Of a DNA stretch of 64,000 nucleotides, positions 13,105-24,474 are shown one piece after another. The stretch comes from Megaleporinus macrocephalus (taxonomy: Eukaryota; Chordata; Actinopteri; Characiformes; Anostomidae), in NCBI GenBank assembly GCA_021613375.1, contig CM038703.1, positions 20,634,194 through 20,698,193 of the forward strand, read 5' to 3'. Under the pieces are notes generated by a model. It made no database searches and was not told where the DNA came from. It was given only the letters and a program-made list of their open reading frames with translations. Numbering within the stretch: the stretch's first letter is position 1; every line of letters starts with the position of its first letter. Made by a program: the position numbers and the translations under genes.

Positions 13105-14338
13105 ACAAGTCAAGTCAAGTCAAGTTTATTTATGTAGCGCTTTTTACAACGATGTTGTCTCAAAGCAGCTTTACAGAGTTTTGAAAACAGACAGTTACAA
13201 CATATATCCCCCAGGGAGCAAGCCAGAGGCAACAGTGGCAATATAAACTCCCTCAACTGGAGGAAGAAACCTTGGGAGGAACCAGACTCACAAGGGGAGA
13301 CCCATCCTCCTCTGGTCAAACAGTATTTACAGTTTGAACTAAATACCAAAGAAAGGAGCCTCTGTTTGAAATCTGAATGGCAAATCTTTACAAGCTGCAC
13401 AGATAGAGGCAGTGTATGACTGAGGCAGTCTCTGGCTGAGGCAGTCTATGACTGAGGCTTTATGTAAAGTGGGCGTGAGCTGAAACAGTCCCATCCTATC
13501 TCAGTGCTGGTGCATCTGGATGGCACAGTGATGTAACTGAGGGTGTAGCAGTTGACACAGATGGACAGGTGAGCTGGCTGGTGATGGTGGGGTGGAGGCC
13601 CTGATGATCAGTCCCTGTTGTATGGAGTATGACTGTAGAGAATATGAATATTCAGAATTTTAGAGTGTGGTTGGTGACTCTGGCAGATCTAACTACAACA
13701 GCCTAAAAAAGAAAGAACCAGATCACACATTCCACCGTCAACAAACCTGTGTGATCGCGTGAATGGTGGAACAACAGCACCAACATCTCAGTTTACCATA
13801 AACCTCTGTGTCTATGAACCCCCAGATCTCCTGCCTTTATCTAAATAGGAAGATTAATTACCAAAAGCTAAACTAAACAAGTATGTTTTCAGTCTAGACT
13901 TAAATATTGAGTCCCGAACATTAACTGGGAGATTATTCCACAATTTGGGGGCTTTGTAGGAAAAAGCTCTTCCCCCCATTGAAGTCTTCCAAACCGGATG
14001 AAGGATAGGTTACTCGTATTGGTAGAACTTTTTGTCTAATATTCTCAATTTTGCTACTGGAAAAGTCCATGAAATCATTGCTGCTGTAGTCGGCGGGTAT
14101 TTGAGGTTCAGTTCCTGCCTGTTTTTTGATAAGTTTTGCGATTGTGCTAAATAAAACTCTAGGATTGCTTTTGTTGTGTTCGATGAGTGTGGACAGGTAT
14201 GCTGAGCGTGTTTTAATAAGTGCCTTTCTGTAACTGCTAAGGCTGTCTTTCCAAGCAGAGTGAAATACAGATTTGAGAATCTTTCAGAGCTATGCTACTC
14301 AGTGAAACTAAGATTTAATTGTGATTTAAGCCAATTGT
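13105..14338 (-). mobile_element. Internally deleted LINE (L2-like), minus strand
   Basis: Read on the minus strand, this is the 3' half of a LINE: an ORF2 linker (14253-14018), an abrupt join to the ORF2 C-terminus (13976-13854, with stop), a long 3' UTR, and a terminus reading GCGCTACATAAATAAA followed by four copies of CTTGA-type repeat at about 13125-13107. The whole RT core between linker and C-terminus is missing. The 3' UTR includes the widespread fish motif CTGTAAAGCTGCTTTG at about 13160-13175. Two further 3' fragments of the same family occur at 15885-16055 and 20690-20757. A hAT-like element sits at its upstream edge (14347-15042), and LINE sequence may resume beyond it, from 15051. 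Confidence 0.75.
13854..14253 (-). pseudogene. LINE ORF2 linker fused to C-terminus, RT deleted
   Basis: Minus-strand translation from 14253 gives about 78 codons without a stop, typical of the stretch between endonuclease and RT in LINE ORF2 (WKDSLSSYRKALIKTRSAYL, then HNKSNPRVLFSTIAKL, then KIENIRQKV). Near 14015-13980 it stops matching. In another frame at 13976-13854 comes the characteristic LINE C-terminus GGRAFSYKAPKLWNNLPVNV, then RLKTYLFSLAFGN and a TAA stop. About 400 or more codons of RT, including the YADD-type catalytic motif, are absent. There is no ATG in this stretch, so a start-based search would miss it. Non-functional; product of deletion or template jumping. Confidence 0.75.
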
Positions 14339-14346
14339 GAAGTCAA

Positions 14347-15042
14347 CAAAGGTGTCAAAAGTATTCACATTCATTACTCAGGTAAAAGTATAGACACTAG
14401 GGTTTAAAAATATTTCCATAGAAGTTGAGGTATCAACTCAAGCTTTTTACTCCAGTAAAAGTGTAAAAGTACTGCTTTCAAAACTACCTAAAGTATAAAA
14501 GTAATGTCACACCACAGGGGTCTATAGTGTCCTAGCCCACCTCCCAAAAAAAAATCATTCTTCTAAAAGCCATAAATGACTATAATGTTACATTAAAATG
14601 TTAATGTTGATATATTTGGGATGCGCTAGGCTCCCTGTTTTAGCCGCATATACGCCCATTGAAAATGAATGTACTGTAGTTTAGTACAATGTAAATATAT
14701 TAAAAAACCATGTATATGTACTACTGAGCATTAAAATGTTTTTCATGGAGCAGAAGATATGATGACTAGTTGTCTATAAGTATTGTAATGGTGCAAAAGT
14801 CAAACTTCGAAGACATGTTATCAATAACCTTTACTGGAATGTAAATGTACATGAATGTAAACAAGCTGAAATGAAATAGGAGTAACGAGGCTATGTTTAA
14901 ATGTAAGGAGTAGAAAGTACTGATAATGGTGTGTAAATAAGGAGTAGAAGTAAAAAGTCAGCTGAAAAATAATTACTCCAGTAAAGTATAAATAACCAAA
15001 ATTTAATTTTTAGTATTTGTACTTTGTTACTTGACACCTCTG
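14347..15042. mobile_element. Non-autonomous hAT-like element with perfect 8-bp TSD
   Basis: A 696-bp element with terminal inverted repeats CAAAGGTGTCAA (left) and CAGAGGTGTCAA (right end, reverse complement), 11 of 12 identical. It is flanked on both sides by the direct repeat GAAGTCAA (14339-14346 and 15043-15050). An 8-bp duplication and a CA...TG-type end are hallmarks of the hAT superfamily. There is no transposase frame inside. The subterminal regions carry repeated AAGTA/GTACTT motifs, as in fish hAT miniature elements. The intact duplication suggests a fairly recent insertion relative to the surrounding LINE. Confidence 0.85.
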
Positions 15043-15884
15043 GAAGTCAAGTCAAAAACAGTATCCATCTGTTTTGGTAGCCTGAAGACATCATCTATTT
15101 TAGATCTAAAATAGATCTTTAACATATAGTAATGATGGCATATTGTTTTATAATTATAAATGTTATTTCCCATAATTATGACATATTTCATTTTACAGCA
15201 TAGTTTCTTATAGTAACAACATCCTTTATTGTAATTATAATATTTTTGTTCATAATAACAACATAACATATTGTAATATCAACATGGGTATAAACAAGGG
15301 TTTATTCAGCAATTTAGCAATTTTGTGGATTCATGGCGAAGTGCCTAACGCTCTGCTGCTAAAATATTTTTTAAATTGAAGAATTTAATTTAATTTACGT
15401 TAATCAAGTTCTCCAAAGTTCTACTTTAATACTTTAGTGCTACTTTGTGTCTATAACAATAGCCAGCATACAAACCTAAAAACTGACCAATACGTGGGTC
15501 TGTACTGCACATATGTGACTGTATGTTTCATAATATATTCTTCTAACTGCAGCTCAAAGCTGGCTTGAAATCACTGCCTGTGTAATATGTTTCTTGGAAA
15601 TCCGGCAAGAAGGCTTCAATCACATGGCATCATTTATGATATACTTGGAACTAGTTATTGCTCACTACAGTGAGAACGTACAGTACAACCTGCTGTATCT
15701 CCGGAATGAGTCAGCACATCTTCTGGAGCCTTGATTCTTCAGATAAGCTAGCACTTAGTGCTTCCTGCTCTTCTTTTATCTGTTTCTTTCTATTTTCATT
15801 CATGATGTATTTTCCATAATGCTCTCCTGTGGAGTGGTAACCTGAATATGTTCTTTTCCATGACGTGGTCGTTTTTCTACAATA

Positions 15885-16055
15885 TGGTGCTACTTGTGCT
15901 TTTTACAACAGACATTGCCCCAAAGCAGCATCTCAGAAATCTGGGTCCAGACGTCTGGTGAGCCGGCTGTGGGCCGGGGCAGAGCATGAGCATAAAACAC
16001 AAATAAGGACCAGTTCTCAAAGGGGTACAGGGGCATATTGGGTAGTGCCAGTCTG
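15885..16055 (-). mobile_element. 3' fragment of the same LINE family
   Basis: CTTTTTACAACAGACATTG followed by CCAAAGCAGC matches CTTTTTACAACGATGTTG and CAAAGCAGC at 13140-13170. Further on, GGTGAGCCGGCTGTGGGC and ACCAGTTCTCAAAGGGG correspond to the GGGAGCAAGCCAGAGGC and ACCAGACTCACAAGGGG parts of that 3' UTR. Only the 3' UTR is present; the tail is lost. Confidence 0.6.
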
Positions 16056-16099
16056 CAAGTTTTGGCTTTTGGAATAGGTGATGTTTTAGAGAAACAGAG

Positions 16100-17284
16100 A
16101 GCAGTAATCTGTATCACACCAGAAGATAGTAAAAATAATTTACACACATATCAATTTGCTTAGTGGAGATAACACATACATTTACTCACATACAGGTTGT
16201 GGTATAAATGTTTAAGCTTTGGTATTTCGTGGGTTATTATATGGATAATGTCCTCAAGTGTCTGTATGAGGAAAGTGGTTGTCTTTACCCAGTTCCATTT
16301 TGGCCAGTCACACCGAGCTCCAGTATCCTTTTATGGGTTCATTTCATTCTGTTCTGTTGTTTCACCATCTGGGCTGCTTAGCTGTTGCTCACACCTCTCG
16401 TTTTCTCATTGTTAGCATTTGATTTCAGCGTGCCAAAAAGAAAAGAAAAGCTCTTAACAAACCTCAGTTCCTGTGCTGGTAGATGCTGGATGTACTAAAA
16501 AGTTCCTCTGTAGTTTTTTGAACTGACGCATTCTTACTTTTATTCGAGTCATGTTTTGCAATAGCCTACTTTTAGTTCAACTTCATGATTTCTTACTTTT
16601 ACTCAGTGTTTGAGCAAATCGGGGGAGGGTGCGTTCAGCCTACAAAAGCAAGAGCAAAAGCTTTTTGGATGTGTTTTCACACATTGTGATTAAACTGCAC
16701 TGGTTTCTTTATTCAGTCTAAAATGTTCTATAAAACAAAATAAAAGTCACATACTCACTGTATCACTATTGTCTTATGGGTTTGACATGAGCTAAATATT
16801 CTTGCAATAATGTGTCACTTAAGTGGTACTAAGCAGTTCAGTCCTGGAGATGCAGCTGACAGTAGCACTTCTTATATTTTATCTGTGTATCTTATTTAAC
16901 CATTATAAGACGATTGTCTAATGATTTATAATGATTATAAGCTCCAATTGTCAGTTTTATGGACTTTAAACATCACTCACTGATGGACCTGGCAACCCTA
17001 CCCGCCACAGAGATGGAAATACAGCAAAGATAACCAGCGTTAATGATCATCAGATTCCCCAGCTCAATGTTTGATTAAAAGCGACCTACCAGAAGCTGAA
17101 GCATCATCATTTTTTATTATTTGTATTTTCAAACCCAATTTCACACAAAAACTGGGAAAGTTAGCTGTCTGAAAAGAGCCCCCTGAAAATTGCAGAGTCA
17201 TACAACACTGACTCTATTCACAAATTTTAAATCATATTATAATTATGACATGTGAATTATTCTAAACTGGTTTAAAGTCAGATT
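16100..17284. other. Non-coding, nothing recognised
   Basis: No credible coding frame or identifiable repeat. Contains only short open frames of about 70 codons. Confidence 0.35.
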
Positions 17285-17790
17285 CCTAAATCAGCTTTTG
17301 CTTTGAGTGACCGTAGATATTGACTAAGTTTATAAACTTCATATCATTTAAGCTATAGGCATGATACAAATATCAGAACACTTAGCGGACCCAACCTTTG
17401 CTGGTCAAAAGCAAGCATTGCATCAAGTCATGACATCAGCATTGAGTAATCTGGCCCAAAAATCACCTGGAATCCTGCTATCAGTTCTCTGCCTTTATCC
17501 TTCGCATTATGTTTAAAAATGGGGACATGATTCACGCAATCACAGCACCCAGCAGAACCTACACTTACTAACCAGCACGATTTCATCTAGTTATGACCAA
17601 GAATTAGCCAATAATGCAGCTCCAAAAACCACCCAAAACTCCCATGCTATGATTGTTGTTATACTGAATCTCTGCTTTTGCATTCAAATTACAAAAAAAG
17701 GCTTAAGAACAGCAACATGACTCAGATTTCATAGCACTCAGCAGACCCAGTTTTCATATATTTAGCAAACAATACCTTAATTATTGCCTT
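17285..17790. repeat. Diverged tandem units of about 165-190 bp
   Basis: Three blocks share an order of landmarks: CATGAT/CATGAC (at about 17360, 17526 and 17715), then AGCACTCAGCAGACCCA or variants about 20 bp later, and a CTCTGCTTTTGC-like phrase before the next block. Spacings are about 166 and 189 bp. Identity between units is moderate, so this is an old duplication series or satellite remnant. Confidence 0.5.
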
Positions 17791-20349
17791 GACTTTAAGT
17801 AGATCATAAAATAATCCAATAATTTTTTTTATATTTTTTAAATATTATGTAGTGGTGGGTCTGCAGTTTGCACCAATTCTGTTAAGCAATCCATATATTG
17901 TGCAGCACATTAATTTAGGTGAATCAGTGTTGTAGTTGTCTTTTAATCATCTGACTGTCCCTCGCCAGTTAGTTAATTGTTATTCCACCTGCACACTTTC
18001 AATTTGGCTCCATCACTTGTGTAGGTCTTGTACCCACCTCGGGTACATTCAAACTAGTACTGATTTCAAGAGCTTCAACATTTTATTTTATTGTAGCGAC
18101 GCCTTTGTTCCTCTTTCCCTTTACAGTCGTTCTGTCTGCACTGATTTTCATAGTCTCTGAAAATATTTAAAAGTATCTTTTGCCTTTGACACGTGTCAAC
18201 TTTAAAGAGTCCTCTCAGAAAAACAAAGAGCGCGCTGCCGTTTTTGACACGCTCCAGTGGTTTGTTTTGACATTTAACACTCCGGACGAATCCGTTGCGA
18301 CGGTCTCTCCGGACCCCCTCTCTCTCTCTATCCTGGAGATGTGTTAGGGGCTTCAGTCTTTTCCGCTGTCCTCAGACTGAGTGAGAGCACTCTGGGGAGG
18401 AAGGAATGCAAGTGAGTTCCAACATACTGCCAGTTTTTTTTTTTTTTTTGCTGACACTGTGGGCAAAACGCAGGTGCATTCATTATCCTGTAATTACCCC
18501 GCTGTTAGTCCTCTGGTATATTATTCATTACATGCATTCTCCACACAGCACTTTGACAGGGTTGGGGAGAGTCCACGCTGGAAATGGATGAGCACAACAC
18601 AAGCTGGCACTAACTATATCAGCCCACACCATCATCATTAATACTTAAGCAAAGGTGAAAAGTAAATCATCACAGTTCAAGGCCAACTGTGAGTGACCCC
18701 TGTCTTCTTCTTTTTTTTTTTTTTGATTCCCTTCGCTAAAGGAGAAACTGTCCTCTCTTTGTCATTTGCACTTTATTCAATAGAAATTATCCCTCTCAGC
18801 TTACATATGAGAGATTTGCCTTTGGGTTTTGTGTGAAGAATGGACAACAAAAGGGGGCTGTTTTCAAAGCTGTGCCTGTTACTATTGTTATTGACATTGT
18901 GCTGTCCAAACAATGAGAAAATATTGAACACGCGTGCTGATCGTGGCATGTTCATGCAAGCATGATAAAAAAGTAGTTCTTCCCTCTTATCCCCCAGGAA
19001 AGTGGTGCTTGTAAGTAAATATAGTGTGTCAACATAAATAATGGCTTAATAAAGCCTTTAGGGTGAGCTGTAGCGCTTAGCGAGCACTGGTGTCTCAAAG
19101 CCAGGGTGCAGGCCAGCTCAGCAGGGCCCATGAAGCAGCAGTGGGAGAATGCATTGAATCACCCGCTGAGGATCACGGCACAGAGGTCTCGGAACGGCCG
19201 CGAAAACAAGGCGAGCTAGATCTGCTCAACTTAGGGGAAAATAAATTGAGGCCGTATCGATCTCGTGGCATGGCCGCCGTAGAACACGGGCAGGCCTCAG
19301 TCTGGGGAAGGAGCTCATCAACCAGCGAAATGTGACACCTCATGTTAGAAAAAGGACACGCTTGATGCTAGAGATCAAACATGCCTCTAAACAGTGGCAC
19401 CATGCAAGCCCTTCGCGGGAGGAAAAAAGTGACCTTCACGTTGCTGAAACGTACTAAGGTTTTCTCATAAATCAACAGATTTTTGGTCCCGTACCTCAGA
19501 AGGATTTTGTTGAGAGATTAGCAGAATTTTGCACTTGTAACTAAAAAGTAGGAAAAATGGCCTAGACTCTTATCAGCCGAGCTGAGGGTTTCACAAAGCA
19601 ATGTTGTAGAAGAACCACATGCAAAGCACTGATGCAGCATCAAAAGCTATTTGGCTGCTAAACGCCCCCCACAGGAGAACGTTAGACATGCTAAAACTGT
19701 GTGAGTGAGTGAATAAGTGAGTGAGTGGGTGAGCCAGATACAGAGTAGTTTCCTAAGATGTTCATTGTTTAAAGGAATATCTTTGTATATTTTGTAAAAA
19801 GGACTGTCATGCTGCACAAAAAGAATATACTTTCCCCATCAATCACTTTTCTTAATTCATGTAAACTGAACAGTCCTAATCATATATAAGGCTAGTTGGT
19901 CAGGTCTCTATCTTTTTTTGTGCTTATACAATTATTAGCTGATAGTGAGGAACAAAGGGTGGAAGGAGAGGGGTCAGAAGTCTCTGCTGTAACAAATATG
20001 CTAATGCTGAGATAAAATAGACAGCATGACAGCAGTTTTCTTTATATTGTCCTTGACCTACACAATAAAAAATGACATTTTATGTGTACATTAACTGCAT
20101 TAAAGCACAGATGAGTAAAAATACACAGGCAAATTATGGTGCTGTGAAAAGGTGTTAAAGAACTTCCACTTAATTTAATTTACATTTATTTCTTACTAAA
20201 AGTCCATCACTTAGGGCTTGTAACAGTAGTTATTAATGTGTATGTGAATGTTTCATCAGATTTTCAGATCTGTTTCTCACTGTTCCTCTAATAGGACTCT
20301 AAGAGTCATTGATTATTACTGGTTAATCTAAATACTTCTGTCCAATAAC
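17791..20349. other. Non-coding; parts less AT-rich than surroundings
   Basis: No credible gene. Stretches at 18200-18400 and 19080-19340 have higher GC content and no recognisable repeat, which could reflect conserved non-coding DNA. A short GTGA-type run lies at about 19700-19735. Confidence 0.35.
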
Positions 20350-20628
20350 CTCGGCACGGTGGTGTAGTTAGCACTGCTAATTTACAACAAGATGATCCAG
20401 ATTCGTTTCCCGGTCCGGGCCGTTTGCATGTTCTCCCTGTGCTTAAATGGGTTTCCTCCCATAGTCCAAACACATGCATGTTAGGTTGATTGGTCACTCT
20501 TAATGTAGGTGTGAGTGTGTGTTGGCCACTGGCGACCTGTCCATGGTGTTCCCCGCCTTGGCCTGATTGGCTCAAGTGCACCATGAACCTGACTAGCAGG
20601 ATAAAGCGGACCATGATGGATGGATGGA
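20350..20628 (+). mobile_element. tRNA-derived SINE with (GGAT)n tail
   Basis: The 5' part is tRNA-like: an A-box-like TGGTGTAGTTAG at 20360-20371 and a degraded B box GATTCGTTTCC at 20400-20410, 40 bp apart. The body has the typical fish phrases GTTTGCATGTTCTCCCTGTG, GGGTTTCCTCCCATAGTCCA and CTGGCGACCTGTCCATGGTG. It ends in GGATAAAGCGG followed by ATGGATGGATGG. The layout fits a long-known fish tRNA-SINE of the mermaid type; the name is from memory. No clear target duplication was seen. Confidence 0.8.
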
Positions 20629-20689
20629 ACATTATATAACTGTATGCTGTATATTCTACAATATCACAGATGACTCGGACTTGGATTTT

Positions 20690-20757
20690 CTGTAAAGCTA
20701 CTTTGTGACAATGTCTGTCATAAAAGGTGCTACATAAATAAAACTCTACTTGACTTC
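20690..20757 (+). mobile_element. Short 3' end of the L2-like LINE
   Basis: CTGTAAAGCTACTTTGTGAC, then GTGCTACATAAATAAAACTC and ACTTGACTT, match the 3' terminus of the LINE at 13105-13175 read on its coding strand. A heavily truncated insertion of about 65 bp. Confidence 0.7.
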
Positions 20758-22436
20758 TTAGAACAGTGTGTTAAAGGCAAGAACCATTTAGGTATTTTAA
20801 AGAGTGTGCTTTAAAGTGGTGCGAGTAATGTGTCCATAAAACATGAGCCAGGAACTAGGAAAGTACATTTCATTCTGCAGGGCTCTGGTCAGTCATATAA
20901 AGTTCTGTCCTATTTCACTAATGATGAATCATGAGGCCAATAATATATGACTCACAAGTAAAATCCATAGCTTTGATCAATCATGCCAATAAAATACAGG
21001 TTCCCACCGGTTCTTAAAGGCCAGTCCATATTTGATAAGGAGCTAAAGAATATTGCTTGGCTGGCACTGTTTACTGAGCTTGAGCATGGACGCTATCATC
21101 AGATAATTGCCTGATGCCTAAATGTATGCTAGAGTGCCATTTAATTGCTGTTGTTGCTTTAAGCCCACAGTTCGAGTGGTGATTCATGCCCAGAAGCTGG
21201 TCCAGACACAGTTCACCTTTGTGTTTCCGCACGACAGGCATACTGATAAAGATCCTGTTTGCTTTTCACTGTGCGCCAATGTTCCATCCATGCATGGACA
21301 TCACAGCAGCTGGTTCATTTCCGATTACACCCCCATCCATTTGCATTAAGTGGCGAACCTTCCACTCCGAGCCGTTCTTATTTGAAGTTGAGTCCCTGGT
21401 TTAAAAAAAAAAATGATTTATTGAAAAGTCCAGAGGCTATTTTTACTGGAACTGAGGAAGAGAATAAGCCACTTATTGCGCCACTAAAACTGCCACGAGC
21501 ATTTACTTGACTGTAATGTATTTATGGGTGCTGCAATTACATTGATGCACTGAACAGATATTGGATAAAATGATAAAGTGTCATCCTCCTTTTTTTATCT
21601 CTCCTTAATGTTAGAAATATGGAAAAAATATCAGAGAACTACACAGCGCAATTCAGTTATTATTGATATGCAATATAATGCAATCAGAGGAGGGAAAGGG
21701 GGAAAAAGGCAGAAAAAAACAACGTTGCTTCCAGCATTGCATCATTCATAGGGCTATATGCTGCCATATGCAGAAGTACATTAATTCAGATATATGTGTG
21801 CAATTGAATTACTTGACAGCATAAAAAGGGAAAAGTTGTCACAGACTGTAAGCCATGTACTCTATACCTACCCTTCTCGTGTTGCCACATTTCTGTTCAT
21901 TATACCACATTTTATGGCAAATTAGATGCAGCACACCACACTGAAGAGCTGGGGAGTACTCTTTATGGAGGAAAATCAAGCATAAAATGAGAGATTAAAT
22001 CAAGCAAAGGCACAGTCTCTCTTTTCCAGCTCTGTCTTTTGGAACCCATTCAAAATTGATTACTTCTGGACACACGAGGGCCTCCGATGGAGCCATCCGA
22101 AGAGGAGCCACACGCTCGCAGCTCTCTCCTTGAACCCTGACTTCACTGGCTTATCTGGAGCCTCGATCTACCAGAGTCTCAGCAACACAGCAACATTTAT
22201 ATTTCAACGGCTGGACATGAATAATGCACAGAAACGAGTGAGAAGGAATTAAACGATGCCTTGGCAGTAAGGGGCTGGAGTGGATACGCCTTCTTCTAGC
22301 AATACCCTCACAGCCTTCACCCCTCTTCACTACCCCAGTTCTCCCCCGCTGCTTTGGCCTAGGGTGGCAGGTATTGATTGACCTCATCAGGGTCTCAGTT
22401 TGAGGAGGGATGCAGATGCCATACCACACCTTCTCA

Positions 22437-22455
22437 AACACACACACACACACAC
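22437..22455. repeat. (CA)n microsatellite
   Basis: A perfect CA run of about nine units. Confidence 0.9.
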
Positions 22456-24399
22456 TACCCATTGAAAAATGCTGAAAATCAATAATTTATTGGTTTAACC
22501 TTTCAATGACCAGATGTGATATGTAATTTGTGCCTTATGTTCTCTGCGATCGCTTGACGAAAACTGAACAAAATAAAAAAAAGCTTATGAATTGATGGAC
22601 ATTGTAAGATTATCAAAAATTTTTACAAACCCAAATTGGTCTTTAACCACTTAATTTAGAGGCAATTATTCCTGCCTTTCACTTTAATATATCACTTTAA
22701 CATCTCACAATTTGTAATCATGCAAATGTTATTGTCAATTTTGAACAAACAAACACATGAACTGCAATAATCTTCACACACATGCCTGCTCTGAAATGTG
22801 GTGCTGTCAGAAAGGCAATATTTTAATCCTTGATAAGATTCTACAATTTGATAGCAGTTTTCAGGTATTAAAGTTTTTGGTGCTGTGAGACTCTCACAGG
22901 TCCTGCCAGATAGGGATGGGGGCCTGCTTCCTGGACAACTGGGCAGAGACCAAACTGGTAGTGGTGGGGAGAGGGGGGGAATACATGATACATGTAGCAG
23001 GGGAAATACATGCATACATGAGGTAAAGATAGAGATGAAATTAAAACCTATCTGCTACAAATGATGATAATGAAACTGCTTAGCTTGCAAATTAGCTATT
23101 TTAATTGAAACATCTAATCTAATCTAATTCTATTAATCTATCTAATTCATTTTTCCTGAAATATTGGATTCTGCAATTTCTGCTACTATTCTACTGATCT
23201 CGGTCTGTAGTTGAAGGGGACATTTAAAAAAAACCTCTCTGAATGTATCTATGAGGTGTTTGGTTTATTAGGGCTGATTTGAACTTTCTAGGTAATATAA
23301 TCACAGCATGAGATGAGAGCTTTCCATCTTTCCTGCATGGTCATTTGAACCCACCAAGATACTTTTTTTTTCCAATTCAAGCGAAGTTGTTGCTCAGGCT
23401 CGAAGACTTGGCGGGGAAGAGAGGGAGGGTGGTAGAGTCTCATATTGATTTGCTCTGACATTTTTTTCTCAAATTTGATAATGAAGCAGCAGTAAAAGGC
23501 CGAGGCTGAGGTGCACCGAGCTGCCTTTAATTAAGACCTTGGAAAAAACCCTGTCGTTGACCTAGCCAACCGTACCGGAGCCCGCGCTAGCCGATGATCT
23601 AATTCCCATGAGTATTATAATGCAGGTGCTTCCGATGAAGTCTTATTTAAGCAGAAATCTCGCGGCGGACGGTAATGGTCACTTGTCGGCCCGGAGAACT
23701 CGAATCCAATACTTGTGAAATAATTGCAGGCAACTTTGCCTCCATCTGGCATTTGTGTCCAATGCTATAAGGATAGGATCTATGTCCACAGACTCTGTGT
23801 AGGACCTCCTGCTCCAAAATCAATCTCGCAGTCAGTGGAAGCTTTGTCCAGCCTTGCTTAAGCAAGCTCTGACTCTGCTTTTTCTAGCTTTATCAATACA
23901 GTATAGAGCTGCCTACATCCCCGCAGCAACGCCGACATTCACAACAATATTAACATGCATTTTCGTACAAATACTAATGATGGTTTTTGCGTACTGCGCC
24001 ACCGCTCTGTGTTTTTTCCTCCGCCTAATTACCGGAGCAACTTCTAAGGCATGAAAATGAAACTCAAAAGCTTTCTGAAGCACATAAAAACTCTCTCTGT
24101 TGTATGGGGCCTTTGCATATCATTGAAACATCAAAGATTGTTTGTGCTCAAAACAGTTTTTTTTCCCTTTTTTTTAGGGCCGCTCTTTGCATATTAGCGC
24201 TGTTCCTCATCCTAAATCTGATCAATGACTTTATCACTGCTATGCATCTGAATTATAATTGGAGTAGCACACTGCCTTCCTGCTCATCCCTGACTCAGCC
24301 CGATGATTAATGAAGCTACGGTGTGAGGGTCCGGAAAACAACACACATATGCACACCCATGCAAACACACCCTCACACATTTACACAAGGAAACAACAG

Positions 24400-24474
24400 G
24401 AGAGAGAGCGAGAAAGAGAGAGAAAGCAAGAGAGAGGAGAGAGAGAGAGAGAAAGAGAGAGAAGAGGAAAAAAG
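24400..24474. repeat. GA-rich imperfect microsatellite
   Basis: A purine-only stretch made mainly of AG repeats with AAAG and GAGG interruptions. Confidence 0.9.

Noticed and set aside
23854..24054. 66-codon frame resembling a small membrane protein
   Set aside because: Short, hydrophobic by composition, no homologue recognised, and it lies in a non-coding block without splice or promoter signals.
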